Positions 7,560-16,172 of a stretch of DNA of 55,518 nt are shown one piece after another (within the stretch, counting starts at the first letter, position 1; each line of letters opens with the position of its first letter). Below the pieces are notes generated by a model. It made no database searches. It was given only the letters and a program-made list of their open reading frames with translations, and had not been told where the DNA came from. The stretch is from contig NZ_CANNCR010000027.1 in NCBI RefSeq assembly GCF_947503125.1, forward strand, positions 1 to 55,518, in the 5' to 3' direction. Both the position numbers and the translations under genes were made by a program. The DNA is from an uncultured Metabacillus sp. (GTDB lineage: Bacteria > Bacillota > Bacilli > Bacillales > Bacillaceae).

Positions 7560-7710
7560 CATCTTTTAAATTGCAGCTGACTTTCATCATCTTTTAACAA
7601 GTTAAATGGTTTATTTTGCAACTTTTGACTATTTTTTTGCAGCTTCCCTTGTTAATCTTGCAACTTTCTTCGATAATTTTGCAACTTTAGCTATTTATTT
7701 TGCAACTTAA
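7560..7710. repeat. degenerate ~21-bp tandem array, core TTTTGCAACTT
   Basis: The smpB-rnr gap (7440-7779, about 340 bp) holds no gene. It contains at least six loose units with the core (T)TTGCA(A/G)CTT, near 7571, 7615, 7636, 7658, 7678 and 7699. Most of them are 20-22 bp apart and separated by variable A/T-rich spacers. No dyad symmetry or protein frame explains it. Two comparable arrays with other cores occur at 39.3-39.55 kb and 54.1-54.29 kb. Confidence 0.7.
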
Positions 7711-7779
7711 ATAGTTTGAGCGATTTATAAAATGGAAGAAACCGAAACGAGGGACTGTGCTAGTCCCTCGTTGTTAAGG

Positions 7780-10116
7780 TCATCGTTTTTTCTTCTTTTT
7801 CCGCTTTGCCTTCGGTGCATTTTCATAATGTTTTTTCTTCTTTTTCTTCGGTGGACGTGTTGACCATTCCTCGTCACCATTGCGTTTGCCCCGGTCATCC
7901 TTCTTGTCTGATTTTTTTCGGCCTTGTCCGGCTAAAATAATTTTCGGTGTTTCCTTGGCCGAACGTCTTCTTGTTCCTTTCATGCCAACAATTTCAAAGT
8001 CAATAGAGCGTTCTTCTTTATTGACATTTACGACACGGACGGTGATTTCATCGCCAATCCGGTAAACATTGCCCGTACGCTCACCGATCATCGCATAATG
8101 ACGTTCATCGTAGCGGTAATAATCGTCTGTCATATAGCTGACGTGTACAAGACCTTCAATTGTATTTGGCAGCTCGACAAACATTCCAAAGTTAGTGACA
8201 GAACTAATAATGCCGTCATATTCTTCACCAATTTTATCAAGCATGTATTCAGCCTTTTTCAATTCATCTGTTTCACGCTCTGCTTCAACTGCTCTGCGCT
8301 CCATATTAGAAGACTGCTCAGCAATAACAGGCAAGCTCTCTGCCCATTTCGTGCGAGTCTCTTCATCCACCTTGCCTTCTATTAAATAGGTTCGGATTAA
8401 ACGGTGTACAATCAAATCCGGATAGCGGCGGATTGGTGAAGTGAAATGTGTATAATATTCTGTTGCTAATCCAAAGTGCCCGAGACTTTCCGGATCATAT
8501 TTTGCTTGCTTCATGGAGCGAAGCATAACTGTGGAAATCACAGTTTCCTCTGGTGTTCCCTGTACCTCTTCTAAAATGCTTTGCAGGGCACGGGGATGAA
8601 TTTCGTTTGATTTCCCTTTAACTGCATAGCCGAAGTTTGTAATAAATTCTAAGAAGCGCTGCAGCTTTTCAGCATTAGGATCCTCATGGATACGATAAAT
8701 GAAGGGAACATTCATCCAATGGAAATGCTCAGCCACTGTTTCGTTGGCAAGAAGCATGAACTCCTCAATTAACCGCTCTGCTACAGAGCGCTCGCGGAGC
8801 ACAACTTCCGTAGGGTTCCCTTCTTTATCGACAAGGACCTTTGCTTCTTTGAAATCAAAATCAATCGCGCCGCGGTTCATCCGCTTTGTTCGCAGGATTT
8901 GCGCAAGCTCGCCCATCAGTTCAAACATTGGTACAAGCTCATTATATTTTTCGATCAGCTTTTCATCGCGGTCCTCAAGGATTTTATTTACATCTGAATA
9001 GGTCATTCGCTCCGTTGTTTTAATCACACTTTGGAAAATTTCGTGCTTCACGACAGTGCCGGATTCGTCCACTTCCATTTCACAGGACAATGTCAATCTG
9101 TCCACCTTCGGATTTAAGGAACAAATTCCATTTGAAAGGCGATGCGGAATCATCGGAATCACACGGTCTACGAGATAGACACTTGTCCCGCGCTCCAATG
9201 CTTCGCGATCAATTGGCGACTGCTCTGTTACATAATGGCTGACATCAGCAATATGGACGCCAAGCTTGTAATTTCCGTTCTCTAGTTTTTGCACGGTAAC
9301 TGCATCATCTAAATCCTTTGCATCCGCCCCATCAATGGTCACGATGGTTTCATTACGGAGATCACGACGATCCTTTAAATCTTCCTCGTTGATCGAATCC
9401 GGCACATCATTTGCTTGTCCAAGTGCCTCTGCAGGAAACGGACCAGGCAGTCCATGCTTATGGATTACCGATAAAATATCGACACCTGGATCATTTTTAT
9501 GACCCAAAATCGTCACAACTTCCCCTTCAGCACTCATGCGGCCTTCAGGATAGGTCGTTAGCTTGACAACAACCTTATGGCCCTCAATAGCCCCGTTTGA
9601 CGCATTTTTCGGAATAAAAATATCATTTGCGATTTTTTTATCGTCCGGGATCACAAAGCCAAAATTTTTGCTTTCTGTATAAGTCCCGACAACCTCTTTT
9701 ACACCGCGATCTAAGATACGGATAATTGTCCCTTCCTGCCGTGTTCCGGATGTTTTTGGACTTACGCGAACTAAAACAGTATCCCCGTGCATCGCTGTTT
9801 TAAGCTCGGTAGGGGGGATGAACACATCATCTAAGCTTGCATCATCCGGGTCAACAAAAGCAAAGCCCTTTGCATGACCAATCAGCTTCCCTTTTATTAA
9901 ATTCATTTTTTCCGGTAAGCCGTAGCGATTGCTCCGCGTTCTAACGACCAGCCCCTGATCCTCCATAGCGACCAAAGCTTTTACAAACTCTTTAAATTCT
10001 GTAGAATCCTCTATTCCAAACGCTTCTTCAAGCTCTTGGACTGTTAGTGGCTTGTAAGCCTCTTCCTTCATAAAAGCAAGCAGCTTATCGATATGTACTT
10101 GAATTTCTTGCTCCAT
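7780..10116 (-). CDS. rnr: ribonuclease R
   Basis: RNase R, a processive 3'-5' exoribonuclease that degrades structured RNA. The protein has 778 residues, a normal length. Domains in order: an N-terminal helix-turn-helix-like region (1-60), cold-shock OB domains (about 65-215), the RNB catalytic domain with [11 protein letters not shown] near 258 carrying the metal-binding aspartates, an S1 domain ([14 protein letters not shown] near 640), and a lysine-rich tail. The start ATG follows AAGGAGG. It lies between the carboxylesterase gene (15 bp upstream) and smpB, the common Bacillus order that couples trans-translation with decay of the released mRNA. Confidence 0.97.
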   Translation of the reverse strand: MEQEIQVHIDKLLAFMKEEAYKPLTVQELEEAFGIEDSTEFKEFVKALVAMEDQGLVVRTRSNRYGLPEKMNLIKGKLIGHAKGFAFVDPDDASLDDVFIPPTELKTAMHGDTVLVRVSPKTSGTRQEGTIIRILDRGVKEVVGTYTESKNFGFVIPDDKKIANDIFIPKNASNGAIEGHKVVVKLTTYPEGRMSAEGEVVTILGHKNDPGVDILSVIHKHGLPGPFPAEALGQANDVPDSINEEDLKDRRDLRNETIVTIDGADAKDLDDAVTVQKLENGNYKLGVHIADVSHYVTEQSPIDREALERGTSVYLVDRVIPMIPHRLSNGICSLNPKVDRLTLSCEMEVDESGTVVKHEIFQSVIKTTERMTYSDVNKILEDRDEKLIEKYNELVPMFELMGELAQILRTKRMNRGAIDFDFKEAKVLVDKEGNPTEVVLRERSVAERLIEEFMLLANETVAEHFHWMNVPFIYRIHEDPNAEKLQRFLEFITNFGYAVKGKSNEIHPRALQSILEEVQGTPEETVISTVMLRSMKQAKYDPESLGHFGLATEYYTHFTSPIRRYPDLIVHRLIRTYLIEGKVDEETRTKWAESLPVIAEQSSNMERRAVEAERETDELKKAEYMLDKIGEEYDGIISSVTNFGMFVELPNTIEGLVHVSYMTDDYYRYDERHYAMIGERTGNVYRIGDEITVRVVNVNKEERSIDFEIVGMKGTRRRSAKETPKIILAGQGRKKSDKKDDRGKRNGDEEWSTRPPKKKKKKHYENAPKAKRKKKKKR

Positions 10117-10131
10117 CTAGTATCCTCCTTT

Positions 10132-10872
10132 TTACCAATCTAGGCTCTCTAAAAATTGGTAGACATCTTCGTGCAGTTGATCACGCTCCTTATCAAGCGT
10201 AATAACATGGCCAGACTCCTCATACCATTTTATTTTCTTGTGATCATTTTCTACCTCGTTATAAATAATATTCGCACTATCTGCGTTGATCATGTGATCA
10301 TGTCTAGCTTGAGCGACAAATGTAGGGGAATAAATCATGTCAACATTGTTGCGGACATCTGAAATAAGATCCTGCAATGCTTTTAACGTATTCATCGGTG
10401 TCTTCGCAAACTCTTTCATTTCTTCTTCTATTTTCTCAGGTGATTTTCCCTCAAACTTCTTATAATTTCTAGCATAGTCAAGAATCCCTTGATACATAAC
10501 CTCTTCACTTTTTATGTACATTGGGGCACACATGGTAACAATACCCTTTACAGGTACAGTGTAACCTAATTTTAGCGAAAACACTCCGCCCAGCGATAAT
10601 CCCCCAACCGCAATATCTTCAAAACCCATGCTTTTTAAATGCTCATAGCCTTGCTGGACATCCTGCCACCAATCATCAGGACCCGTATGAACAAGCTTCT
10701 CAGGAGGAACACCATGTCCTTTATATTGCGGTGCATGACATGTATAGCCTCTTTCACTTAGGAAACGTGCAAGCATTCGAACATCTGCTGTATTTCCTGT
10801 AAATCCATGTAATAATAAAACGGCTTTGTCCCCGCCTTCAAATGTAAACGGTTTTGGTAATACTATTTTCAT
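10132..10872 (-). CDS. carboxylesterase (Est30 type)
   Basis: A 246-residue alpha/beta hydrolase of the Est30 carboxylesterase family. The oxyanion region is L-L-L-H-G-F-T-G (19-26). The nucleophile elbow is G-L-S-L-G-G, with Ser near residue 93. The acid Asp is in H-D-H-M-I-N near 193, and the catalytic His is in S-G-H-V-I-T near 222. These proteins hydrolyse short-chain esters; the natural substrate is unknown. The gene sits 15 bp before rnr and downstream of secG on the same strand, the usual Bacillus position (yvaK in B. subtilis from memory). Confidence 0.93.
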   Translation of the reverse strand: MKIVLPKPFTFEGGDKAVLLLHGFTGNTADVRMLARFLSERGYTCHAPQYKGHGVPPEKLVHTGPDDWWQDVQQGYEHLKSMGFEDIAVGGLSLGGVFSLKLGYTVPVKGIVTMCAPMYIKSEEVMYQGILDYARNYKKFEGKSPEKIEEEMKEFAKTPMNTLKALQDLISDVRNNVDMIYSPTFVAQARHDHMINADSANIIYNEVENDHKKIKWYEESGHVITLDKERDQLHEDVYQFLESLDW

Positions 10873-11033
10873 ACTTAGTTACTCCTTTTTACGACAAGTT
10901 CTTTTCGTTAGTTTAACCTAAATATTCCGCAGTAGTACTGCTCATTATGTTCCATCTATTCTATTTAAACAAACCTTTTGGTTGTTTACCAAGATGTTTG
11001 CTTAATACATGATTTAGTCTAATTAATCCTAAT

Positions 11034-11059
11034 AAAAAAAGAGCCTGAATCCAGACCCT
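11034..11059 (-). terminator. intrinsic terminator after secG
   Basis: On the minus strand AGGGTCTG and CAGGCTCT pair with two G.U wobbles around a four-base loop, followed by seven T. It directly follows the secG stop and should limit read-through into the esterase-rnr genes. Confidence 0.65.
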
Positions 11060-11071
11060 TTGCTTCTACCA

Positions 11072-11305
11072 TTACTCAACTATATAGGCTACCAAGATTG
11101 TCAAAATAAAAAATAGTACAGATAACACAATGGTTGCTCGGTGCAAAATTAAATCAAGTCCGCGGGCCTTTTGCTTTCCAAAAAGCTGCTCGGCACCACC
11201 AGAAATTGCACCTGATAAACCAGCGCTTTTACCGGACTGTAATAAAACAACAGTGATTAACGCGATTGATACTAAAACAAGTAGGATAATTAATGCTGTA
11301 TGCAT
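11072..11305 (-). CDS. secG: preprotein translocase subunit SecG
   Basis: SecG, 77 residues, the small auxiliary subunit of the SecYEG channel in the cytoplasmic membrane. Two hydrophobic segments (about 3-21 and 53-74) flank the conserved cytoplasmic loop [16 protein letters not shown] (23-38). The start ATG has AGGAGG upstream. It is the first gene of the secG-est-rnr-smpB-ssrA series. Confidence 0.95.
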   Translation of the reverse strand: MHTALIILLVLVSIALITVVLLQSGKSAGLSGAISGGAEQLFGKQKARGLDLILHRATIVLSVLFFILTILVAYIVE

Positions 11306-11486
11306 GAAATGACACCTCCTGATATGCGCACAAATAGATACCTTAAATGTATCATAAATAGTTAATCTTCACAATAATAAGTAAGAGTTTAGATTGCTGC
11401 CTTTAAATCCTACAAAAATTATTTATCAAATAAGTCAAAAAACCTTTAAAAACCGCAATTTTTCACCACATAAATAGAACTTGTTT

Positions 11487-11735
11487 TTAATTATTTCCTT
11501 TATGCTCATCTTTCAATAAAGAAAGTAACATTTCTTTTTTCATAGTATCACTATGATTTAATTCTAAAACCTTTTGAATTCTAGCTTTAATTATTTCATC
11601 TTTTTCTGATATGGTGAGCAATCGAATTAAATCCTTCTTTTCTCTCTCTTTAAATGGTTTTGTATTAATTCCAAATATAATATTTAATGCATCGTACCCT
11701 AACGTACTAAGCATTTCACTATAAGTGGGAGTCAT
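11487..11735 (-). CDS. small hypothetical protein
   Basis: An 82-residue soluble, charged protein that I do not recognise. The N-terminus reads M-T-P-T-Y-S-E-M-L-S-T-L-G-Y-D-A. The rest is helical, with many K/E pairs and no cysteine motif, signal peptide or membrane segment. An ATG at 11735 has GGAGG eight bases upstream; an adjacent GTG at 11738 is an alternative. The good ribosome binding site and clean frame support a real gene. It is isolated between secG and the GntR operon, both with their own signals. Confidence 0.6.
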   Translation of the reverse strand: MTPTYSEMLSTLGYDALNIIFGINTKPFKEREKKDLIRLLTISEKDEIIKARIQKVLELNHSDTMKKEMLLSLLKDEHKGNN

Positions 11736-11954
11736 CACATGTACCTCCTTCCCAAAAACACTAGAACACAGACTACCGATTCAATAACGGACTACTGGTT
11801 AGCCCAATTTATTTTTAAGTTAACTTTATCAGAATCCTCCCTTAAAATCAAAGTTTATTTTGAAAAAATTATGTCCGACTGAATAACTTGCCCTATTATA
11901 TCCATAACAGTATATAGAAAAATCTAATTTTATCTAGAATTTAAATTATTCATC

Positions 11955-11983
11955 TTGACGTTCATTACTTTTATCCATATACT
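11955..11983 (+). promoter_or_regulatory. sigma-A promoter of the GntR/CoA-transferase operon
   Basis: TTGACG (11955-11960) and TATACT (11978-11983) are separated by exactly 17 bp, with transcription expected to start near 11990. The gene-free region 11739-12043 otherwise contains only A/T-rich DNA and the operator-like repeat at 11994-12011. Confidence 0.75.
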
Positions 11984-11993
11984 TTAGATAAAA

Positions 11994-12011
11994 GTGGACT
12001 AACCAGTGGAC
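11994..12011 (+). promoter_or_regulatory. candidate GntR operator just downstream of the promoter
   Basis: GTGGAC occurs at 11994-11999 and 12006-12011, one helical turn apart, around TAACCA. It covers the expected transcription start. A related ACTGGTTAG lies at 11791-11799. Autoregulation by the adjacent FadR-type repressor is inferred from position. Confidence 0.4.
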
Positions 12012-12043
12012 CAATACAATTAAAAATTTGAGGGGGTGTTCCC

Positions 12044-12748
12044 ATGAGTGATCAAATGTTCTCTGGAGTACAAAATGAAAGACTGTACGAAAAGATAGTC
12101 GTCCAAATCAGAAAGCTAATCGATGATGGAAAGTTGCAGCCAGGTGATCGTTTGCCAGGTGAGCGTGTTCTAGCACAAACATTAGGGTGCAGCCGTACTT
12201 CATTACGTGAAGCCTGCCGTGTGTTAGAGTCAGAAGGTTTAATCGTTTCGAAGCCTGGCGGCGGAAGATTTATTCAGCAAGTCGATCAAAACATGAAATT
12301 AGAGTACAAATTTAATACTGTTGATCTGATTGAAAAGACAGCTGTTATTTATTTTTTGGAGGCAAGAGAAACTCTTGAACCTAAAATTGCCGAATTAGCT
12401 AGTCAAAGAGCCACTGCTGAGAATATAAAAAAGATGGAGCAAGTCTTGTTGAAAATGGAAGAAAAATTAAAATATCCAGATGAAATGGTAGAAGCCGATA
12501 GCAGTTTTCATCTTGCATTAGCAGAAGCAACTCAAAACTTTGTGTTTGTGTCTATGATGGAAACGAATTTAAATATGAATCGCCAGGTTCGAAAACAAAC
12601 ATTGCATTCAAAAAAGCGTTATTTAGAATCTTTAGCTGAACATAGAGCGATTTTAGAGGCAGTTAAAGCACGGGACGTAAAAGGAGCGATCGAAGCTACT
12701 CATATTCATTTGCTGCATCTTCGAAATAGTGTTTTAGGAATTAACTAA
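12044..12748 (+). CDS. GntR-family (FadR subgroup) transcriptional regulator
   Basis: A 234-residue regulator. The N-terminal winged helix (about 10-75) has L-Q-P-G-D-R-L-P-G-E-R-V-L-A and S-R-T-S-L-R-E-A, typical of GntR. The C-terminal helical FCD domain (about 90-230) has the metal/ligand-type residues E...D-S-S-F-H and H-R-A-I-L and ends H-I-H-L-L-H-L. AGGGGG precedes the ATG. It is followed by the CoA-transferase and lyase genes on the same strand, with a repeat element in between. It very probably controls them in response to a carboxylate or acyl-CoA ligand, an inference from family and context. Confidence 0.9.
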   Translation: MSDQMFSGVQNERLYEKIVVQIRKLIDDGKLQPGDRLPGERVLAQTLGCSRTSLREACRVLESEGLIVSKPGGGRFIQQVDQNMKLEYKFNTVDLIEKTAVIYFLEARETLEPKIAELASQRATAENIKKMEQVLLKMEEKLKYPDEMVEADSSFHLALAEATQNFVFVSMMETNLNMNRQVRKQTLHSKKRYLESLAEHRAILEAVKARDVKGAIEATHIHLLHLRNSVLGIN

Positions 12749-12750
12749 TA

Positions 12751-12886
12751 AGAAAAGCGCAAGGCGCTAAGCATTCGGCGACAAGCATAAGGCGAATAGG
12801 AATAGAAGGTGTTCTTTACCTTCAATTCCTATTTGACTAGACCTTAGAGTCGATGGCGCCTGGAGCTAGACACAAAAACTAAGTAC
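12751..12886 (+). repeat. dispersed palindromic repeat, copy A
   Basis: Imperfect palindrome of about 135 bp starting AGAAAAGCGCAAGGCGC and ending GGAGCTAGACACAAAAACTA. Its central hairpin is AATAGGAAT-a-GAAGGT / ACCTTC-A-ATTCCTATT. It lies between the GntR gene and the CoA-transferase gene, so it is probably transcribed. Confidence 0.85.
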
Positions 12887-12929
12887 AAGAAGTTATACTA
12901 CTTTAAACTAATAAATAGGAGTGAGAATA

Positions 12930-14138
12930 TTGTCTCAACAAAATTATGGACCATTAACAGGTGTTCAAATATTGGATATTTCAACTATGATTGCTGCTCC
13001 TTTTGGTGCAACTTTGTTAGCCGATTTAGGTGCAGAAGTTACGAAAGTCGAGTTACCAGGAAAAGGAGACACGCTTCGAACAGTAGGACCTTGGAAAGGT
13101 ACTGAGCCTTTGAGATGGCCTGGGTTAGCTCGAAATAAAAAGTCTGTTACATTAGATATTCGTTCAGACGAAGGAAAAGAAATCTTCAAAAAGTTGATTA
13201 GTAAAGTAGATATTTTAATTGAGAATTTTCGCCCTGGTACATTAGAAAGATGGAATTTAGGCTATGAAGAATTAAAAAAAGTGAATCCTAAACTAATTAT
13301 GGTACGAGTTTCCGGTTATGGACAGACAGGTCCTTATCGAGAAAAAGCTGGGTTTGGGACTCCAGCAACGGCATTTAGCGGACATACAGCTATTCAGGGA
13401 TATCCAGATCGGCCGCCTGTCAGTCCTTCGTATTCTTTGTTAGACTATATTACAGGTGTTTATGCTGCTTTCGCTGCTGTAAGCGCTCTCTACAACCGCG
13501 AAGCAAACGACGAGCCAGAAGGACAAGTTGTTGAAATGGGTTTATATGAATCTATATTCCGTATGCTGGAGTTTTTAATTGCTGAGTATGATCAAAACGG
13601 AAAAGTAAGAGAGCGAAGCCCTGGTTTAGCAGGTCATTCAAGTCCAGCCGGAACATACGAAACAAAGGACGGAAAATTTGTTGTCCTTGTTTGTAGTACA
13701 GACTCTACTTTCGACCGTCTGGCGGAAGCCATGGAAAGAACAGATATGTTATCTGATCCTCGTTATTATACAAATTCTGAAAGATTAAAGCATGATCAAG
13801 AAGTACAAGAAATTGTATCTGGATGGATCCGTCTTCATACGAAAAATGAACTGCAAGAAAAATTAGACTCATTTGGCGTTCCAGTAAGTCCGATTTTAAC
13901 GATAGAAGATATTTTTAATGATCCACAATACCAAGCGAGAGAAAATATTGTAGAAGTTGACCATCCTCGTTTAGGTAAAATTAAAGTCCCAGGAGTTGTA
14001 CCAAAATTTTCACATACACCTGGAGCAATTAGACATCGCGCTCCAGAATTAGGAGAGCATAACGAAGAGATTTTAGGCGGCAAGCTTGGTTTATCTACTG
14101 AAGAGCTTGCAGTTTTAAAAGAAAAGGGGGTTATTTAA
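12930..14138 (+). CDS. class III CoA-transferase (CaiB/BaiF family)
   Basis: A 402-residue family III CoA-transferase, which moves CoA between carboxylates through Asp-linked intermediates. Visible family motifs: G-V-Q-I-L-D-I-S-T-M-I-A-A-P-F-G near the start, L-A-D-L-G-A-E-V-T-K-V-E, L-A-R-N-K-K-S-V-T-L-D-I, I-E-N-F-R-P-G-T-L-E-R-W, R-V-S-G-Y-G-Q-T-G-P, and the probable catalytic Asp in L-L-D-Y-I-T-G near 167. Translation probably starts at TTG 12930, since GGAG lies eight bases upstream; the in-frame GTG at 12921 overlaps that site. The lyase gene starts at the base after its stop. Together they could activate a hydroxy-dicarboxylate (for example HMG or citramalate) to its CoA ester and cleave it. 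Confidence 0.9.
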   Translation: MSQQNYGPLTGVQILDISTMIAAPFGATLLADLGAEVTKVELPGKGDTLRTVGPWKGTEPLRWPGLARNKKSVTLDIRSDEGKEIFKKLISKVDILIENFRPGTLERWNLGYEELKKVNPKLIMVRVSGYGQTGPYREKAGFGTPATAFSGHTAIQGYPDRPPVSPSYSLLDYITGVYAAFAAVSALYNREANDEPEGQVVEMGLYESIFRMLEFLIAEYDQNGKVRERSPGLAGHSSPAGTYETKDGKFVVLVCSTDSTFDRLAEAMERTDMLSDPRYYTNSERLKHDQEVQEIVSGWIRLHTKNELQEKLDSFGVPVSPILTIEDIFNDPQYQARENIVEVDHPRLGKIKVPGVVPKFSHTPGAIRHRAPELGEHNEEILGGKLGLSTEELAVLKEKGVI

Positions 14139-15098
14139 ATGAGTAGATTACTAGAAATGACATTACCTGCTAAAGTGACAATTTGTGAAGTGGCCCCTCG
14201 TGATGGCTTTCAAATGGAAAAGGAATGGATTCCAACAGAGGAAAAAATACGAATCATACGTGAACTTGCAAAAACCGGTATTCAATCTATGGAAATTACA
14301 TCATTCGTTCATCCTCGTGCAATTCCACAATTAAGGGATGCCGAGGAGGTCGTTAAAAGTGTCCAAGATTTAACTTCTATTAAGTTTCGGGCATTAGTAC
14401 CCAATGTTAGAGGTGCACAGCGTGCGATTGATGCAGGGATAAAAAAGTTAAAGCTAATGCTTTCTGCCACAGACTCTCATAGCCTTTCAAATGCCAACTG
14501 TCTTGTAGAGGAAGCGCAAAATGGCTTTGCTCCTATTATTGAATTAGCTGAAAAACATAGAGTGAAGGTTGGCGGTTCTATCTCAGTAGCATTTGGATGC
14601 CCGTACGAAGGTAAAGTTCGATTAGAGCGTATTGTTTCAATTGTTGAACGTTACACGACAATGGGAATTGATGAAATATCGTTAGCAGACACTACCGGTA
14701 TGGCAAACCCTAAGCAAGTATTTGAGATGCTAGGACATTTAAAGTCCAGCTTTCCACAAATGACTTTTTCCATGCATTTGCATAACACTCGAGGAATGGC
14801 CCTTGCGAACGCTGTCGCTGCTCTTCAGCAAGGAATCGTCCATTTTGATAGTTCAATTGCAGGTTTAGGTGGTTGTCCATATGCACCTGGTGCGAGTGGC
14901 AATATTGCTTCAGAAGACCTTGTTCACAGTCTAGAGGAAATGGGCATTGATACAGGAATTAATCTCGAGGCACTGATCAAAGTAGCAAACGATGTCAAAC
15001 ATTCACTTGGGCATGATGGAGGCAGCTATATGCTTCAGGCTGGTCCATGCTCTCAATTGCATATGAAACCAGAAAGTCAAGAGAAGATTGAACAGTAA
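14139..15098 (+). CDS. HMG-CoA lyase family protein
   Basis: A 319-residue HMG-CoA lyase-like TIM barrel that cleaves a 3-hydroxy-3-methylacyl-CoA. The N-terminal V-A-P-R-D-G-F-Q supplies the catalytic Arg and metal Asp. H-L-H-N-T-R-G near 207 gives the two metal-binding histidines. The family signature S-S-I-A-G-L-G-G-C-P-Y (about 234-244) carries the active-site Cys. The gene begins immediately after the CoA-transferase stop, with AAAGGGGG upstream, so the two are translated together. HMG-CoA to acetoacetate plus acetyl-CoA, or citramalyl-CoA to pyruvate plus acetyl-CoA, are the two likeliest reactions. There is no mevalonate or leucine catabolic gene nearby to decide between them. Confidence 0.9.
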   Translation: MSRLLEMTLPAKVTICEVAPRDGFQMEKEWIPTEEKIRIIRELAKTGIQSMEITSFVHPRAIPQLRDAEEVVKSVQDLTSIKFRALVPNVRGAQRAIDAGIKKLKLMLSATDSHSLSNANCLVEEAQNGFAPIIELAEKHRVKVGGSISVAFGCPYEGKVRLERIVSIVERYTTMGIDEISLADTTGMANPKQVFEMLGHLKSSFPQMTFSMHLHNTRGMALANAVAALQQGIVHFDSSIAGLGGCPYAPGASGNIASEDLVHSLEEMGIDTGINLEALIKVANDVKHSLGHDGGSYMLQAGPCSQLHMKPESQEKIEQ

Positions 15099-15102
15099 AT
15101 AG

Positions 15103-15136
15103 TAAGAGGTTAATCCTTAATTGGATTAACCTCTTA
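15103..15136. terminator. bidirectional terminator between convergent genes
   Basis: A perfect 14-bp stem, TAAGAGGTTAATCC (15103-15116) with its complement at 15123-15136, around a six-base loop. It separates the convergent lyase and dehydroquinate dehydratase genes. Confidence 0.8.
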
Positions 15137-15221
15137 TTAGTTTCAAAAGTATGAATAGAACAAGTTACGAATAAAATCGAGCTATAGTACGCTTAAATAT
15201 AATATTTTTCCTTTCCTTCTC

Positions 15222-15968
15222 CTACTCTACTGATTCTTTTACTAATTCTATGATTTTTCTAAGATTTTCTATTGGAATTTGACCTGGTGCTGAACTTGTT
15301 TCTCCGACGGCAAAGGTTACCGCAGAACCATAAATCCAGCCTAGCATTCTGCTAATTGCCCCCATGCCACCCATTGACATCGTAATGATTGGAATATTCA
15401 ATTCATCTTGGGCATCTTTCGTCACTTCTAATAATGCTAATACATCCTTTTCATCTTTTGGCATAACAGCGAGCTTAGCTACATCTGCACCATAAGACGC
15501 TGCCGTCCGTAAGCGATCTAATAACTCAGGCTTTTCCGGTGTATATTCAAAATTATGATAGGAAAGAATGAATGTTTTCTGATGATTGCTTGAAACTTCT
15601 TTAAGCCGTTTTATATGTTCAAGCTTATTAGACACCTCAAAATCTATCATCTTTACAAAATCAGTCTGACAAATGTTACTAAGCAGATCTACTATCCCTT
15701 CTTCTGTTAAAGGAATTGCTTGTCCCCCTTCTTTATGGGAACGAATTGTAAATAATATCGGAATACCGTTACAATTTTTAAATATCTCTCCGGCAGTACG
15801 AATTACTTGATCAAACTGGTCAATTTGATCATAAAAATCAGCACGCCACTCAATTAAATCAGGTTTTTTAGGTACAATACTATTCAGTTCTACGATAAGT
15901 TCTTCAGTATTTCTACCCGTTAATGGTGTACAAATAGATGGCCATTTTTCCAATAACTCCCTTTCCAT
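15222..15968 (-). CDS. aroD: type I 3-dehydroquinate dehydratase
   Basis: Type I (Schiff-base) 3-dehydroquinase, about 248 residues, converting 3-dehydroquinate to 3-dehydroshikimate. Substrate and catalytic residues are present: E-W-R near 40, S-Y-H-N-F-E with the catalytic His near 143, and A-K-L-A-V-M-P with the Schiff-base Lys near 170. M-G-G-M-G-A-I-S-R and the closing S-S-A-P-G-Q lie towards the end. Of two adjacent ATGs the one at 15968 has the better spacing from GAGGAGG. It is not in an aro operon. It lies after the MFS carrier of the catabolic island, so a role in using an external quinate- or shikimate-like compound is possible; a biosynthetic role cannot be excluded. Confidence 0.93.
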   Translation of the reverse strand: MERELLEKWPSICTPLTGRNTEELIVELNSIVPKKPDLIEWRADFYDQIDQFDQVIRTAGEIFKNCNGIPILFTIRSHKEGGQAIPLTEEGIVDLLSNICQTDFVKMIDFEVSNKLEHIKRLKEVSSNHQKTFILSYHNFEYTPEKPELLDRLRTAASYGADVAKLAVMPKDEKDVLALLEVTKDAQDELNIPIITMSMGGMGAISRMLGWIYGSAVTFAVGETSSAPGQIPIENLRKIIELVKESVE

Positions 15969-16172
15969 CATTACTCCTCCTCATAATGCTATTTCGTTTC
16001 GAACAATTTTTGTTTTTTCGTCATTTAATAATTATCCGATATTAATTTTACACTATTTTTAATATTAAGAATAAAAAACGATTTCAAATTTAAGGGTTGA
16101 TTTCTATATGCATTATGCTGCCAACGGAAATAGAAATATGATAATACCCGCAGCAACTCACTTTTGAATTCC

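Noticed and set aside
12751-12886. Repeat copies considered as CRISPR units
   Set aside because: Copies are single, about 130 bp long, kilobases apart and palindromic; there are no regular spacers and no cas genes.
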